64,000 nucleotides of DNA from Capra hircus (Eukaryota > Chordata > Mammalia > Artiodactyla > Bovidae). Numbering within the stretch: position 1 is the first letter of the stretch; each line of letters starts with the position of its first letter. Location of the stretch: NCBI RefSeq assembly GCF_001704415.2, contig NC_030814.1:72099121-72163120 (forward strand), written 5' to 3'. Positions 34,243-44,364 of this stretch are shown here, piece after piece. Under the pieces are notes generated by a model, which had not been told where the DNA came from, searched no databases, and saw only the letters and a program-made list of their open reading frames with translations. A program made the translations under genes and the position numbers.

Positions 34243-35565
34243 AAACCCTTTTGCTATTGATTTGCGAGAGTTCTTTATTCTGTATACAATTTCTTTATTA
34301 CATAGATGCTTTACAGATACTTTTCTCATTCTTTATTTTCTTTTAAACTTCCTTAATATGGTGGTTTGGAGCACAGAGGTTTTTAATAAGATGAAGCCCT
34401 TATTATTTATTTTTTCTTTTGTTGCTTATGCTTTTGATAACATATTTAATAAACTCACCTATCCAAGATTACAAAGCTTTATGCTTATGTTCTGCCTTAG
34501 AATTTTATAGATTATGCTCTTTCATTCAGGTCTTTGATCTGTTTCATGTAATTCTTTATTATGTGAGGTAGATGTCCAATTTCATTCTTTTTGCATTTGG
34601 GGATCTAGTTGTCAGAGTACCATTTACTGCAAAGACTTATACTTTGTCCATTGAATTATCTTGGCACTTTTGTTGAAAGCAATTGACAGTATGTGTGGAT
34701 GTTTTCTGAACTCCTTGGTCTTCTGTTCCATTGATCTTATTTTTTATTCTTGTGCCAGTGCCACACTGTCTTGATAATATAGCTTTGTAGTAAGTTTTGA
34801 AATTGAGATGTGTGAGTCTTTCAGCTTTGTTCCTTTTTTTCAAGATTGTTTTGGCTGTTCTGGGACTTCTGTTTTTTCTCTGTTTTGCATTTCCTCTGTG
34901 AATTTTAGGATCAACTTGTCTGTGTCAACAAAAAGCCAGTAGGAATTTTATTAGGAATTATGGTGTATTTGTAGAGCAATTTGGGGAATATTGCTGTCTT
35001 AACAGTGTCAAGTTTTCTAATTCATGAACATGGGATGTCTTTGCATTTATCTTTTATATCTTCCAGCAATATTTTATAGTTTTTGGTTGCGAACCTTGCA
35101 CTTTTGTTAAATTTTAAGAATTTTTTTATTTTTGGTGCTATTAAAATATAATTTGAAATTTTAATTTTTGGATTATTTATTGCTTATAGATAGCTGTTCA
35201 GTTGATTTCTATATATTGACTTTGTATCCAGCAATCTTACTGAACATGTTCATTAGTTGTAATGGTTTTTTAGTGGATTTCTTAGTTTTGTTTTGTTTTG
35301 TTTTTTTTTTTTAATTCAAGATCATGTCATCTACAAAAGGTAATAGTTTTACTTCTTCCTTTCCCATTTGGATTTTTTATTTCTTCTTATTCCATAATCG
35401 ACCTGTTTAGAACCTATAGTATAATGTTCAATAGAAATGATGAATGCAGACATGCTTGTTTTATTCCTATCCTAAGAGGAAAGCATTCAGTCTTTTACCT
35501 TTAAGTATGATTATTTGCAGTGGATTTTTTAAAAAAGTTGTCCTTTATTGGGTTGAGGCATTGAT
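34243..35565 (-). mobile_element. Old L1 LINE ORF2 portion
   Basis: Antisense L1M-like sequence ('ccatttactgcaaagactta', 'aggatcaacttgtctgtgtc', 'gactttgtatccagcaatct'), ending near an A run at 35570. Confidence 0.72.
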
Positions 35566-35859
35566 ATTAAAAAAAAAAAGCTTTTAGATGAATAATAATA
35601 TGCAGTTAGAGAGCCAGTTATTTAAGTTAATGTTTAAGGAACTATGATAAATTATTATATTATTCCTATTGAAATGTCACTAAAAAATGAGATTTATATA
35701 TATATTTTTTCCTTTAGAGGAAAAATACAAATTTTAATTAGTAGATGAGTTCAGAAATCCAATTTTACTTCTGTTAGATAGATATCTTTTTCTTTTATAT
35801 GACCAAATGATAAATAGAATCTAGAAAACTTATACTTTAAGGACATTATTTTTCCTTTT
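35566..35859. other. Intron 1 end, unassigned
   Basis: AT-rich and without recognisable repeats. Its last bases (35845-35859) match the pyrimidine tract that now follows the Bov-A2, which supports a target duplication. Confidence 0.4.
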
Positions 35860-36125
35860 GCTGCTGCTGCTGCTGCTAAATTGCTTCAGTCGTGTCTCTG
35901 TGCGACCCCATAGATGGCAGCCCACCAGGCTCCTCTGTCCCTGGAATTCTCCAGGCAAGAATACTGGAGTGGGTTGCCATTTCCTTCTCCAATGCATGCA
36001 TGCATGCTAAGTCGCTTCAGTCATGTCCGACTCTGTGCGACCCTATGGACAGCAGCCCACCAGGCTCCTTTGTCCATGGGATTCTCTAGGCAAGAATACT
36101 GGAGTGGATTGCCATTTCCTTCTCC
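35860..36125 (-). mobile_element. Bov-A2 SINE abutting the UIMC1 exon 2 acceptor
   Basis: Antisense dimer from the (CTG)n tail to 'ccatttccttctcc'. The flanks attatttttccttt (35845-35858) and aatttttttttcctt (36126-36140) resemble an imprecise target duplication of the intron's pyrimidine tract. The SINE ends 24 bases before exon 2. Confidence 0.92.
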
Positions 36126-36149
36126 AATTTTTTTTTCCTTCTATTTCAG
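36126..36149 (+). promoter_or_regulatory. UIMC1: Splice acceptor of UIMC1 exon 2
   Basis: A long pyrimidine tract (T9 then CCTTCTATTT) ends in CAG at 36147-36149. Because only 24 bases separate it from the Bov-A2, the branch point must lie in the SINE or at its edge; 'ttctccaa' at 36120-36127 is one candidate. Confidence 0.85.
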
Positions 36150-36304
36150 ACAAAAGGATGCCACGGAGAAAAAAAAAAGTTAAAGAAGCCTCTGAAGCTC
36201 AGAACCTGGAGAAGAAAGATGTAGAAACTACCAGTTCTGTCAATGTGAAGAAGAAGCGTAGACTTGAGGATGCATACATTGTGATATCTGATAGTGATGG
36301 AGAG
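36150..36304 (+). CDS. UIMC1: UIMC1 (RAP80) exon 2, contains the start codon
   Basis: First coding exon of UIMC1/RAP80, the nuclear adaptor that brings the BRCA1-A complex (ABRAXAS1, BRCC36, BRE, MERIT40) to K63-ubiquitin chains at DNA breaks. After an 8-base leader the ATG is at 36158, with A at -3. The 49 codons start MPRRKKKVKE and end IVISDSDGE. They carry basic clusters at residues 3-9 and 31-35, suitable as nuclear localisation signals, and a SUMO-interacting core YIVIS at residues 40-44 followed by the acidic-serine run DSDGE. The human protein, as I recall it, has Phe at position 40. The exon ends after GAG at 36304 in phase 0 with donor GTCAGT, weak at +3. It is not a retrocopy: both splice sites are present and the next exon continues in frame. 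Confidence 0.95.
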
Positions 36305-36995
36305 GTCAGTATTCCAAAGAGTAGAGCTCTAGGTCTCAAACTAGGCCTCCTTATCTGTGACTGGTTTGTTTGTGAGATTGAACTTTAATGACATCTTGCC
36401 AGACCGTGCAGCTTTTACTCAGCTTCGTAAATGGAATTAAGAATTACTTAGAAGAAAGTAGTCATACAGTTTGGCTGAAGATGGATCATAGCTCCTCAGT
36501 TTTATAATATATTAACTGATGGTGATATTTTAAAACCATTTGAATAAATCAAATGGGAAAAATTTCATGTCTATAAAGTGAGAGAAAGACAGCTTTTTAA
36601 GTCTCTAGATATACTCTGTCGAGTGTGGTAGCAACTAGCCACCTGTAGCTATTTAAATTAATTAAAATTAAATAAAAGGAAAAATAAGTTTATCTCTTGG
36701 ACTAGTCACATCTAGTGTCTGCTGTGTTAGTGCAAGTATAGAACATTTCCCTTCATTATAGAGAGCTTTGTTGGACAGAGCTGTAATAGATTTTAAATCT
36801 TTCCCTTGATCTGTGTTTCCATTTGTTTATTGGAAATTTCTGCCTGTTTGTAGGTCATATCCAGTAAGACAGTGAAGTAAGTCACTGTTTTTTCATCTAA
36901 GTTTACCTCTCACTCTTCTTTATCTGCTATCTCATTTGATGGTAGAACCACTCATTTGCCTCAGGTTATAAAGCTCAGAATTGTCTCTGACTCTT
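36305..36995. other. UIMC1 intron 2, unassigned start
   Basis: No repeat recognised. Apparently single-copy intronic DNA. Confidence 0.4.
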
Positions 36996-37097
36996 CATTT
37001 TATTGAATTGCTTTTGTGACTGCCTTCTTTCACTTGACATATGTTTTCAAGGTTCATCCATATTGTAGCATAGAACAGTACTTAATCCCTGTTAAAA

Positions 37098-37386
37098 ATT
37101 TTTATGTATTTATTTATTTTTGGCTGAGCTGGGTCTTTGTTGCTGCACACGGGCTTTCTCTAGTTGAGGTAAGTAGGGGCTACTTTCTAGTTGTGGTGCA
37201 GGGCTTCTCTTTGTGGTACCTTCTCTTGTTGCAGAGCACAGGCTTTAGGGTGTGCAGGCTCAGTAGTTGTGGGGCAGGGGATTAGTTGCCCTACTGCGTG
37301 TGAAATCTTCTCAGATCAAGGATTGAACCTGTATCCCCTGTGATAGCAGGCAGATTCTCAACCTCTGGGCTATCAGGGAAGTCTTC
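37098..37386 (-). mobile_element. CHR-type tRNA SINE
   Basis: Antisense copy starting (tttat)n at 37100 and ending 'gggctatcagggaagtc'. Confidence 0.83.
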
Positions 37387-37534
37387 TTCATGCCTTTTTT
37401 CCCCTACAGTGACTGTACCATTTTACATTACCATTTTACATTCCCATCAGCAATATACTGGGATTCTATTTTCTCTACATTCTTGCTAACACTTGTTATT
37501 TTTAATAATAAGTTTAATTTTATATCACCCTAGT

Positions 37535-37741
37535 GGCTTCCCTGGTGACTCAGGTTAAAGCATCTGCCTGCAATGCAGGAGACCTGGGTTTGATCCCTGG
37601 GTCAGGAAGATCCCCTGGAGAAGGAAATGGCAACCCACTCCAGTATTCTTGCCTGGAGAACCCCATGGACGGAGGAGCCTGGTGGGCTACAGTCCACGGG
37701 GTCGCAGAGTCAGACACGACTTCACTTTCACTTTCACTTTC
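37535..37741 (+). mobile_element. Bov-tA SINE
   Basis: Sense copy with tail (ctttca)n at 37722-37741. The last Bov-A segment is slightly deleted ('cacgacttcac'). Confidence 0.92.
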
Positions 37742-38322
37742 AGTGGATGTATCATGGTTTCTCATTGTGGTTTTGACTTGAATTTCCCTAATGGCTAATG
37801 AACTTGTGCGTCTTTTTTTACTTGTTAGCCATTTGTATAGGTTCTTTGAAGAAATGTCTATTCAAGTTCTCCATCCATTTTTACCTTGCAGTTTTTCTTT
37901 TTGTTGTTGAGTGGTTAAGTTTTCTTTTTCTATTTTGCATGTTAAACCTCTTATCAGATACATTTTTTGCAAATATATTCTTCCATTCTAGGAGATGTCT
38001 TTTCACTTTCTTGATAATGTTCTTTGAGGCACAATAGTTTTAAATTTTGAAAAAGTCCAAGTTACCTTTTTTTCTCTCTTTGGTTATTTAATGCTTTTGG
38101 TGTTGTAGCTAAAGAATTATTACCAAATCTAAAGTCATAAAGTTGATCCCTAAGAGTTTTCTAATTTTAGCTCTTACAGTTTGGTCTTTGTTCCATTTTG
38201 AAATAATTTTTGTGTGTGGTATGAGATGGCATGTGTGTGTGTAGTGTTAAAATATACATAACATAATTTAGGATTTTAACCATTTTTAGATTATATATAT
38301 TCACATACATATTGTTGTTGAA

Positions 38323-38485
38323 TGGTGAAAGTTGTTCAGTTGTGTCCGACTCTTTGCGACCCCATTGACTACAGTCCATGGAATTCATCAGGCCAGAATA
38401 CCAGAGTGGGTAGCCTGTGGATCTTATGAACCCAGGTCTCCCACATTGCAAGCAGATTCTTTACCAACTGAGCTATCAGAGAATC
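38323..38485 (-). mobile_element. Bov-tA SINE, internally deleted
   Basis: 'gtgaaagttgttcagttgtg' to 'gagctatcagagaatcc'. About 50 bases of the middle are missing. Confidence 0.82.
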
Positions 38486-38494
38486 CCTAAACAT

Positions 38495-38566
38495 ACTTCT
38501 GCCTGTTTTCAAACCAGGGATCTTTTGTGTATGGGGTGAACGTCATAACCACTACACTACAGAAAT
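38495..38566 (-). pseudogene. tRNA-Val-like pseudogene (anticodon position reads CAT)
   Basis: On the minus strand a 72-base sequence starts ATTTCTGTAGTGTAGTGGTT, an A box identical to that of tRNA-Val genes. It has an anticodon loop CCCATAC and a B-box-like GGTTTGAAAAC. It ends just after GGCAGAAG. Anticodon-stem and T-stem pairs are broken, so it is not a working tRNA. It abuts the degenerate Bov-tA but is not the tRNA-Glu-like head of that SINE. It could be a lone retroposed tRNA or the head of an unrecognised SINE. Confidence 0.7.
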
Positions 38567-38575
38567 GCCCGTTGA

Positions 38576-39075
38576 ATTGTAGGGGTTCTTTATATATTGT
38601 GGACAGTTAGCCCCTTGTCAGATAAATGATTTGCGCATATTTTCTCCCATTTCATAGGTTGCCTTTGTACTCTGTTGATAGTCTTTTTATGCAGAGTAGT
38701 TTTAAATTTAGTCCAGTTTATCTGGTTTTTGTATTACTGTGTGTGCTTTGGTGTCATATCCAAAAAGTCATGCCAAATCTTCCATGTGAAGCTTTTCCCC
38801 TATGTTTTCTTCTGTGTGTGCTCGGTCATGTCCAACTCTTTGTGATTCCATGCACTATAGCTGTCAGGCTCTGTTGTCTGTGGAATTTTTCAGGCAAGAA
38901 TACTGGAGTGGGTTCCCATTTCCTTCCCTATGTTTTCTTCTAAGAGTTTTAAAATTTTAAGTGTTATATTTAGGTCTTTGATCGATTTTATGTAATTAGC
39001 TTTCGTGTATCGTATAAGATAGGGATCTAACTTCTTTTTTGCTTGTGCATATCCAGTTTTTCAGCACCATTTGTT
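38576..39075 (-). mobile_element. Old L1 LINE, interrupted
   Basis: Antisense L1 ('gttctttatatattgtggac', 'tgtcagataaatgatttgc'), split by the Bov-tA fragment at 38814. Confidence 0.72.
38814..38925 (-). mobile_element. Short Bov-A-type SINE with 16-base target duplication
   Basis: Truncated antisense body flanked by the exact repeat ccctatgttttcttct at 38798-38813 and 38926-38941. Confidence 0.92.
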
Positions 39076-39530
39076 GGTATTTTAACTTTTAACCTAGGTA
39101 TTTGTTTATGTTTTATTTGGATTTCTTGTAGGTAGCACATGGTTTGAGGTTTCTAATTTTATACAGTTCTGAGAATCTCTTTTTTAAATGGATGTGGCTG
39201 GATTATTTATATGTAATAAAGTTACTGAGGTACTTTAAAAGGTACCATCCAACTGATTGTTTTCGCATTGGTTCTTTGTTTTCTTCCCATTCTTGTTGAT
39301 TTAATTTTATTTTTGCATTATGTAGAAAATTGCTTTATTGAATAAATTAAATGTATAGAGAAAGATATTCTCAAGTTATCTTGCTTCTCCATTCTATACA
39401 CCCTATTCCACATCCCTCACACCACTGATAACCAATTTCATTAATTTTTTTTATTCTTAAAACATTGCTTTAAAGCAAAAATAAGCCCATTCATGTTTTT
39501 TCTCTCTCTCTTTAAATATTTATTTATTTG
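39076..39530. other. Intron 2, mostly unassigned
   Basis: No exon. The part at 39330-39470 resembles an L1 3' UTR but is too diverged to name. Confidence 0.3.
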
Positions 39531-39532
39531 GC

Positions 39533-40206
39533 AGTTTAGTTCAGTTTGGTTTAGTCGCTCAGTTGTATCCGACTCTGCGGCACACCAGGCCTCCCTGTCC
39601 ATTACCAATTCCCAGAGTTCACTCAAACTCATGTCTATCGAGCCGGTGATGCCATCCAGCCATCTCATCCTCTGTCGTCCCCTTCTTCTCCTGCCCCCAA
39701 TCCCTCCCTGCATCAGGTCTTTTCCAATGAGTCAACTCTTTGCATGAGGTGGCCAAAGTATTGGAGTTTCAGCTTTAGCATCAGTCCTTCCAGTGAACAC
39801 CCAGGACTGATCTCCTTTAGAATGGACTGGTTAGATCTCCTTGCAGTCCAAGGGACTCTCAAGAGTCTTCTCCAATACCACAGTTCAAAAGCATCAATTC
39901 TTTAGCGCTCAGCTTTCTTCACAGTCCAACCCTCACATCCATACCTGACCACAGGAAAAACCATAGCCTTGACTAGACGGACCTTAGTCGGCAAAGTAAT
40001 GTCTCTGCTTTTGAATATGCTATCTAGGTTGGTCATAACTTTCCTTCCAAGGAGTAAGTGTCTTTTAATTTCATGGCTGCAGTCACCATCTGCAGTGATT
40101 TTGGAGCCCCCCAAAATAAAGTCTGACACTGTTTCCACTGTTTCCCCATCTATTTCCCATGAAGTGATGGGACCAGATGCCATAATCTTAGTTTTCTGAA
40201 TGTTGT
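39533..40206 (-). mobile_element. BovB LINE, 5'-truncated
   Basis: Antisense tail and reverse transcriptase end. Frame is open from about 40200 to 39902 and reads YNIQKTKIMASGPITSWEID through to GCEGWTVKKAE. Confidence 0.92.
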
Positions 40207-40341
40207 ACTGCATCTTAGTTGTGGCACATGGGATTTTCAATCTTTGCTGTGACTTGAGGGATCTAGTTCCCTGACCAGGGATCGAACCCAGGCCCCTTGT
40301 ACTGGGAGCACAGAGTCTTAGCCACTGCACTCCAGGGAAGT
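40207..40341 (-). mobile_element. CHR-type tRNA SINE, short
   Basis: 'ctgcatcttagttgtggcac' to 'gccactgcactccagggaag', immediately after the BovB. Confidence 0.82.
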
Positions 40342-40520
40342 GTCCCCATTCATGTTTTCTTATGCTGCTTTTTATGTGAAATGTTGCATATCTATTTGCA
40401 TCTTGTTCTTCTCTCAGAACAGTGTATCTTGTAGCTTATTCCTTTCATTTTCTCATTGTTTTCTTGTATTTCTTTAGTGGCGCTTTCAGATTTTTACTTG
40501 AATCTGTTTTCCTTTGGAGA
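40342..40520 (-). mobile_element. L1 LINE fragment
   Basis: Antisense L1-like ('atctatttgcatcttgttct'). Short and uncertain. Confidence 0.4.
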
Positions 40521-40545
40521 CCACCCCCCCCCCCCTTTTTTTTTT
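40521..40545. repeat. Poly(C)/poly(T) tract
   Basis: A run of C followed by a run of T. Low-complexity junction between L1 pieces of opposite strand. Confidence 0.9.
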
Positions 40546-40620
40546 AAAGGGAACCCTCTTGCATTGTTGGTGGGAATGTAAATGGATACAGCTACTATGG
40601 AGAATAGTGTGGAGCATTCC
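40546..40620 (+). mobile_element. L1 LINE fragment, sense
   Basis: 'gggaaccctcttgcattgtt' and 'ctatggagaatagtgtgga' are L1 ORF2 in sense. Confidence 0.75.
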
Positions 40621-40735
40621 AGATCAGCGGCAGCATGCAGATTCTTTTTTGGGGCCCCCACCAGGGATCGAACCTGGGCCCCCTGCATTGGGAGCTCAGA
40701 ATCTTAGCTCCTGGACCACCGGGGAAGTCCCTGTT
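40621..40735 (-). mobile_element. CHR-type tRNA SINE, short
   Basis: 'caccagggatcgaacctggg' to 'ctggaccaccggggaagtcc'. Confidence 0.82.
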
Positions 40736-41569
40736 TTTCTTTTTTGAGATGATTTTATCTATTTTCAGTTTTGGTTTTATCAAGTTTCAATATATTTGTT
40801 CCTTTCCTTGTTGGTTTATGGTTTGAGCTTTCTGATTCTAGGCTTTTCTTAATCTGTAGATGGTTCTTTAAAATTTGTTTGGGATGTGGTAATTTCCTTT
40901 TCTGGGTTGATGATTAGAGAATATTCATAAACTTAAATGTTTTTATTTACATTTTCTCTTTCTGTTTTATAGTTGCTTGGTTTGAAATTTCTTTTTTTAT
41001 TCTTGTATTTACTGGACAAAAGCTTCTCTTTTGTCTTTTTAGTGTAATTCATTTTAGTTTTTTTATGGATGGTATTGTTGATATTAGAAGAGAGGTTGGC
41101 ATGTTTATTTTTTTTCTTCAGGACCTGTCATGTTTTTCCTCCTTTCTTTCTATTTTATGAAATCTGAGGGGGTACCATCTCTTCTTTGTGTATCTTCTTC
41201 TTTTCTATTGGCAGTATGTCTTTGAGGTTGCCACTTTTGTTTCTTTCACTTTCAAGCCCTTTAAAATGTAGCTGATTATGTGAAATACGACGTCTTGGAC
41301 CAATGTTTGGTCTTAGTGTCAGACATTCTAATTTTGAAGGTGGTTTTGTCTGTGTTCTTAAGTTTTTCATCTCTTTTTCTTGTTTTTCATATAGTCTCTT
41401 AAGCCTTCTCTTTCTTTGTTCTATTTACTCATAGACTTGCAATAGCACTGGGAACTCTGTTAGAATTTGCTGTTTCTCTGCTCACTGGTTATTTGAATTC
41501 TGCGGTATGATTTGTCTCCTAATAATGTTGAAGGCATTGGTCATAGGTGGTATTATTTCTGGTCCTTAT
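40736..41569. other. Intron 2, unassigned
   Basis: T-rich sequence without a named repeat. A minus-strand lysine-rich open frame (41370-41155) has no recognised domain and looks like antisense of a decayed repeat. Confidence 0.3.
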
Positions 41570-41789
41570 TGCATGCTAAGTTGCTTCAATCGTGTCCAAC
41601 TCTTTGTAACCCCATGGATTGTAGTCTATCAGGCTCCTCCGTTCATGGGATTTTCCAGGCAAAAATACTGGAGTGGGTTGCCATTTGCTCCTCCAGGGAA
41701 TCTTCCTGACCCAGGGATGGAACCCAGGTCTCCTGCGTCTCCTGGATTAGCAGGCAGGTTCTTTACCACTAGTGCCACCTGGGAAGCCC
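41570..41789 (-). mobile_element. Bov-tA SINE (left arm of an inverted pair)
   Basis: Full antisense copy ending 'gccacctgggaagccc'. Confidence 0.92.
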
Positions 41790-41842
41790 TATTGGTTTTG
41801 TGTTTTTTTCTGGGAGGATATATGGAGAGAGTCAATTTAGGT

Positions 41843-42041
41843 AGGTGGCTCAGTGGTAAAGAATCCAGTGCAGGAGATGCAGGGTAGATTCCTGGGTTGG
41901 GAAGATCTCCTGGAGGAGGAAATGGCAACCCACTCCGGTATTCTTGCCTGGAAAGTCTCATAGACAGAGGAGCCTGGCTGGCTACAGTCCACAGGGTCAC
42001 AAAGAGTCAGACACAGCTAAGTGACTGAGCATGCAAACACA
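41843..42041 (+). mobile_element. Bov-tA SINE (right arm of an inverted pair)
   Basis: Sense copy, truncated at the head, starting 'ggtggctcagtggtaaagaa', 53 bases after the oppositely oriented copy. Confidence 0.9.
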
Positions 42042-42871
42042 ATTACTGTTATCTTCTAGACCTTTCATTTTTAGCCATTCTGGATCACTTTGTTATAACC
42101 CAGCCTCATAGCATTGAGTTTAATTTTTTGTTAAATTAATTTTATTTCTTTTTCTATATTCTTTGATTTTTGACTCTGCTTTTGGCATACATTTTGGTAT
42201 ACCTTTTTATATCTGAATTTATAGAAATGCTTTTCGTAGTTCCTTCTTTTTTTTTAAATTTAGCTCTCTGTAGTCTGGTTTGTCAGTTGTAAATAGTATC
42301 CTTTGACTTTCACTTATAGTGCATGCAATAGAAAATGAACTTATTTTACTTTCCATTTTTGATTTCTCTCAATTATTAGGTGTGTCATTTCTGCATATAA
42401 TATTTACATGTTTTATTCTGTTCTTATCTCTACTTCTGTTTTAGTCTTAGTTCTAAAATTAAATATGTTAAATATTTTCTATCAATTCTTTTGCCAGGTT
42501 TTTCTAATCATTTTTTAGTTGAATAGTGCTTGATTTTTACTAGATTTGTCAAGTAGGTCTTGTGACTAGATTATTTCCTAAGTTGTTATGTTTTTGATAC
42601 TGTTTTTCTATAGTCTTGATATCTGAAAGACTGCTTAATGAGATCCAACATCCTTGGTTTAAAATTTTCTTTTTTCCCTTGAGTTTCTTTAAAATGCTGC
42701 CTTCTTGATTTTTACTTTGTATGTTATGTTTGATAAGTCTGATTTATTTTCCTTTTTTTGGTAAGTGACTAGTCCTTTTTGTTAGTATGAATGCCAAGAA
42801 TTTTTCTTTAAGGTGAGATATGTATATTATATGTATGTGTTAGGAAACTGGTCAGAGTGAACTTTCAATAT
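42042..42871. other. Intron 2, unassigned T-rich sequence
   Basis: No exon. Possibly an old antisense LINE, but I could read no diagnostic stretch. Confidence 0.3.
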
Positions 42872-43025
42872 GTCAGTTCAGTTCAATTGCTCCGTCATGT
42901 CTGACTCTTTGAGACCCCATGGAGTGTAGCTTGCCAAGCTTCCCTTTCCATCACCAACTCCCAGAGCTTGCTCAAATTCATGTCCATTGAGTCGGTGATG
43001 CCATCGAACCATCTCATCCTCTGCC
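42872..43025 (-). mobile_element. BovB LINE 3' end fragment
   Basis: 'tgtcagttcagttcaattgc' to 'accatctcatcctctgcc'. Confidence 0.88.
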
Positions 43026-43290
43026 TTTTTTCCCTTGTAAATTTTATTTATTATAATCTTAATGTCAATTTGTTTCATTGTTTGTTTTTTTCTTCAGAGA
43101 TCCCAGTTATATATTTATGGGATCACCTTTACCTGTATTTTTTTTTTCATTTTTAATGACATTTATTGTTTTTATCTTAATTTTACAGGCAATACCTGTT
43201 GATTGTGGACAGTTAGAAACACATAAAAGCCTAAACTAAAAAATGACAACCACCCACAAACCCCACCCTGTAGAGATAACCACCATTAGC
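43026..43290. other. Intron 2, unassigned
   Basis: The part at 43140-43300 resembles an old LINE end ('gagataaccaccattagcat'). Family not determined. Confidence 0.3.
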
Positions 43291-43700
43291 ATTTTGATGC
43301 ATTCTGCCCCCCCCACCTCCCACACACTGTAATTGAAGTATAATTTACCCAAAACACTGTATTAGTTCCAGGTGCACAAAATAGTGATTTGCATCCATTT
43401 TATCCAATCTATGGTACTTGTTTCCTCACAATAAATATTTTATGAAATGTTTTCATTTTCACTATTTGTATAGATTAAAAAAAGATACCTATATAATTGT
43501 TGTGAATTGTATTTCCATATACATACAAGCTCTTTGGGTATGTTTTTCTATGAAGTGTCTTAACATGTTTTTTGCCTGTGGGAGGGTGCTTTGTGTTGAT
43601 TTGTAAGAGCTCTTTATATATAAGAAAAATTAGCCCTTTATCTGATGAATATGTTACATACTTTTCCCTGGTTGTTCTGTTGCTTTTTAAAGTACTGATT
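43291..43700 (-). mobile_element. Old L1 LINE fragments
   Basis: Antisense 3' UTR ('tgtattagttccaggtgcac') and ORF2 pieces ('agagctctttatatataaga'). Confidence 0.55.
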
Positions 43701-44078
43701 TAAAAGAAGTGAGTATGCACTGGGCTTAAACATTATTACTGACTTTGAAACATTGAATCGAGGTTTCTCTGAACTTGGGTGCATACTTGCTGGTATTTTA
43801 CAGATGGGCCAGTTTTTATACGAGCTTGACTATGACATAATTATATCTGTATATTACAGTGTTTTATTTTTATTGGTTCTGAATCTACATTTTTCTTTTT
43901 CTACCATAAAGATCTGTTTCTGATGTTTTCTTTGAACATTTACAAAGAATGTTACAAAACATTTACAAAAACACTGATTCTTTAGAGGTTTAGTGGCCTC
44001 TGTTAGCTGTAGAGGAGGATAGAAAGAGTACTACTTTTAATGGCAATCAACCTGATCATGTTTCTTGTTTTGCAACAG
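43701..44078. other. UIMC1 intron 2 end
   Basis: Unassigned DNA leading to the exon 3 acceptor 'tttcttgttttgcaacag' at 44061-44078. Confidence 0.5.
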
Positions 44079-44163
44079 GAGCCAAAGGAGGAAAATGGAT
44101 TGCAGAAAACGAAGGCAAAACTGTCAAATAGAGCAAAGTGTTTGGCTAAAAGAAAAATTGCAC
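44079..44163 (+). CDS. UIMC1: UIMC1 (RAP80) exon 3
   Basis: An 85-base exon between a consensus acceptor (TTGCAACAG at 44070-44078) and the donor GTATGT at 44164. In phase with exon 2 it encodes 28 residues, EPKEENGLQK through RAKCLAKRKIA, plus the first base of the next codon (C, the start of a Gln codon in other mammals). It extends the acidic stretch after the SUMO-interacting motif and adds a lysine/arginine-rich linker. In RAP80 the first ubiquitin-interacting motif follows within a few residues, so the tandem UIMs, the ABRAXAS1-binding region and the zinc fingers must be encoded beyond the window. I searched to base 64000 for the next exon and found none. Confidence 0.95.
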
Positions 44164-44360
44164 GTATGTTTTCATTTTTGTGTTGAGAATGGTTTGGAAG
44201 TTTCAACAGTCATAGAATTGACACTAGTTTCTTCATTAAGAAGAGGTTTCTCTGAATAAGAATGTGTGTGGTTCTTGTTAATTCTGGATTCCATTAAAAT
44301 TCGTGGGATCACAGTTACCTAGAGTGTATAAAATTGATTATTAAAGGCAGCATGTTGAAA
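44164..44360. other. UIMC1 intron 3 start
   Basis: Unassigned intronic DNA after the exon 3 donor. Confidence 0.4.
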
Positions 44361-44364
44361 TTAA

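Larger units (their letters stand above)
36996..38260 (-). mobile_element. Old L1 LINE, interrupted
   Basis: Antisense L1M-like sequence split by a CHR SINE and a Bov-tA. It includes 'tctcattgtggttttgactt' and 'ctaatggctaatgaac'. Confidence 0.7.

Noticed and set aside
38495..38566. A functional tRNA gene
   Set aside because: Anticodon stem and T-stem pairs are broken and the B box is mutated.
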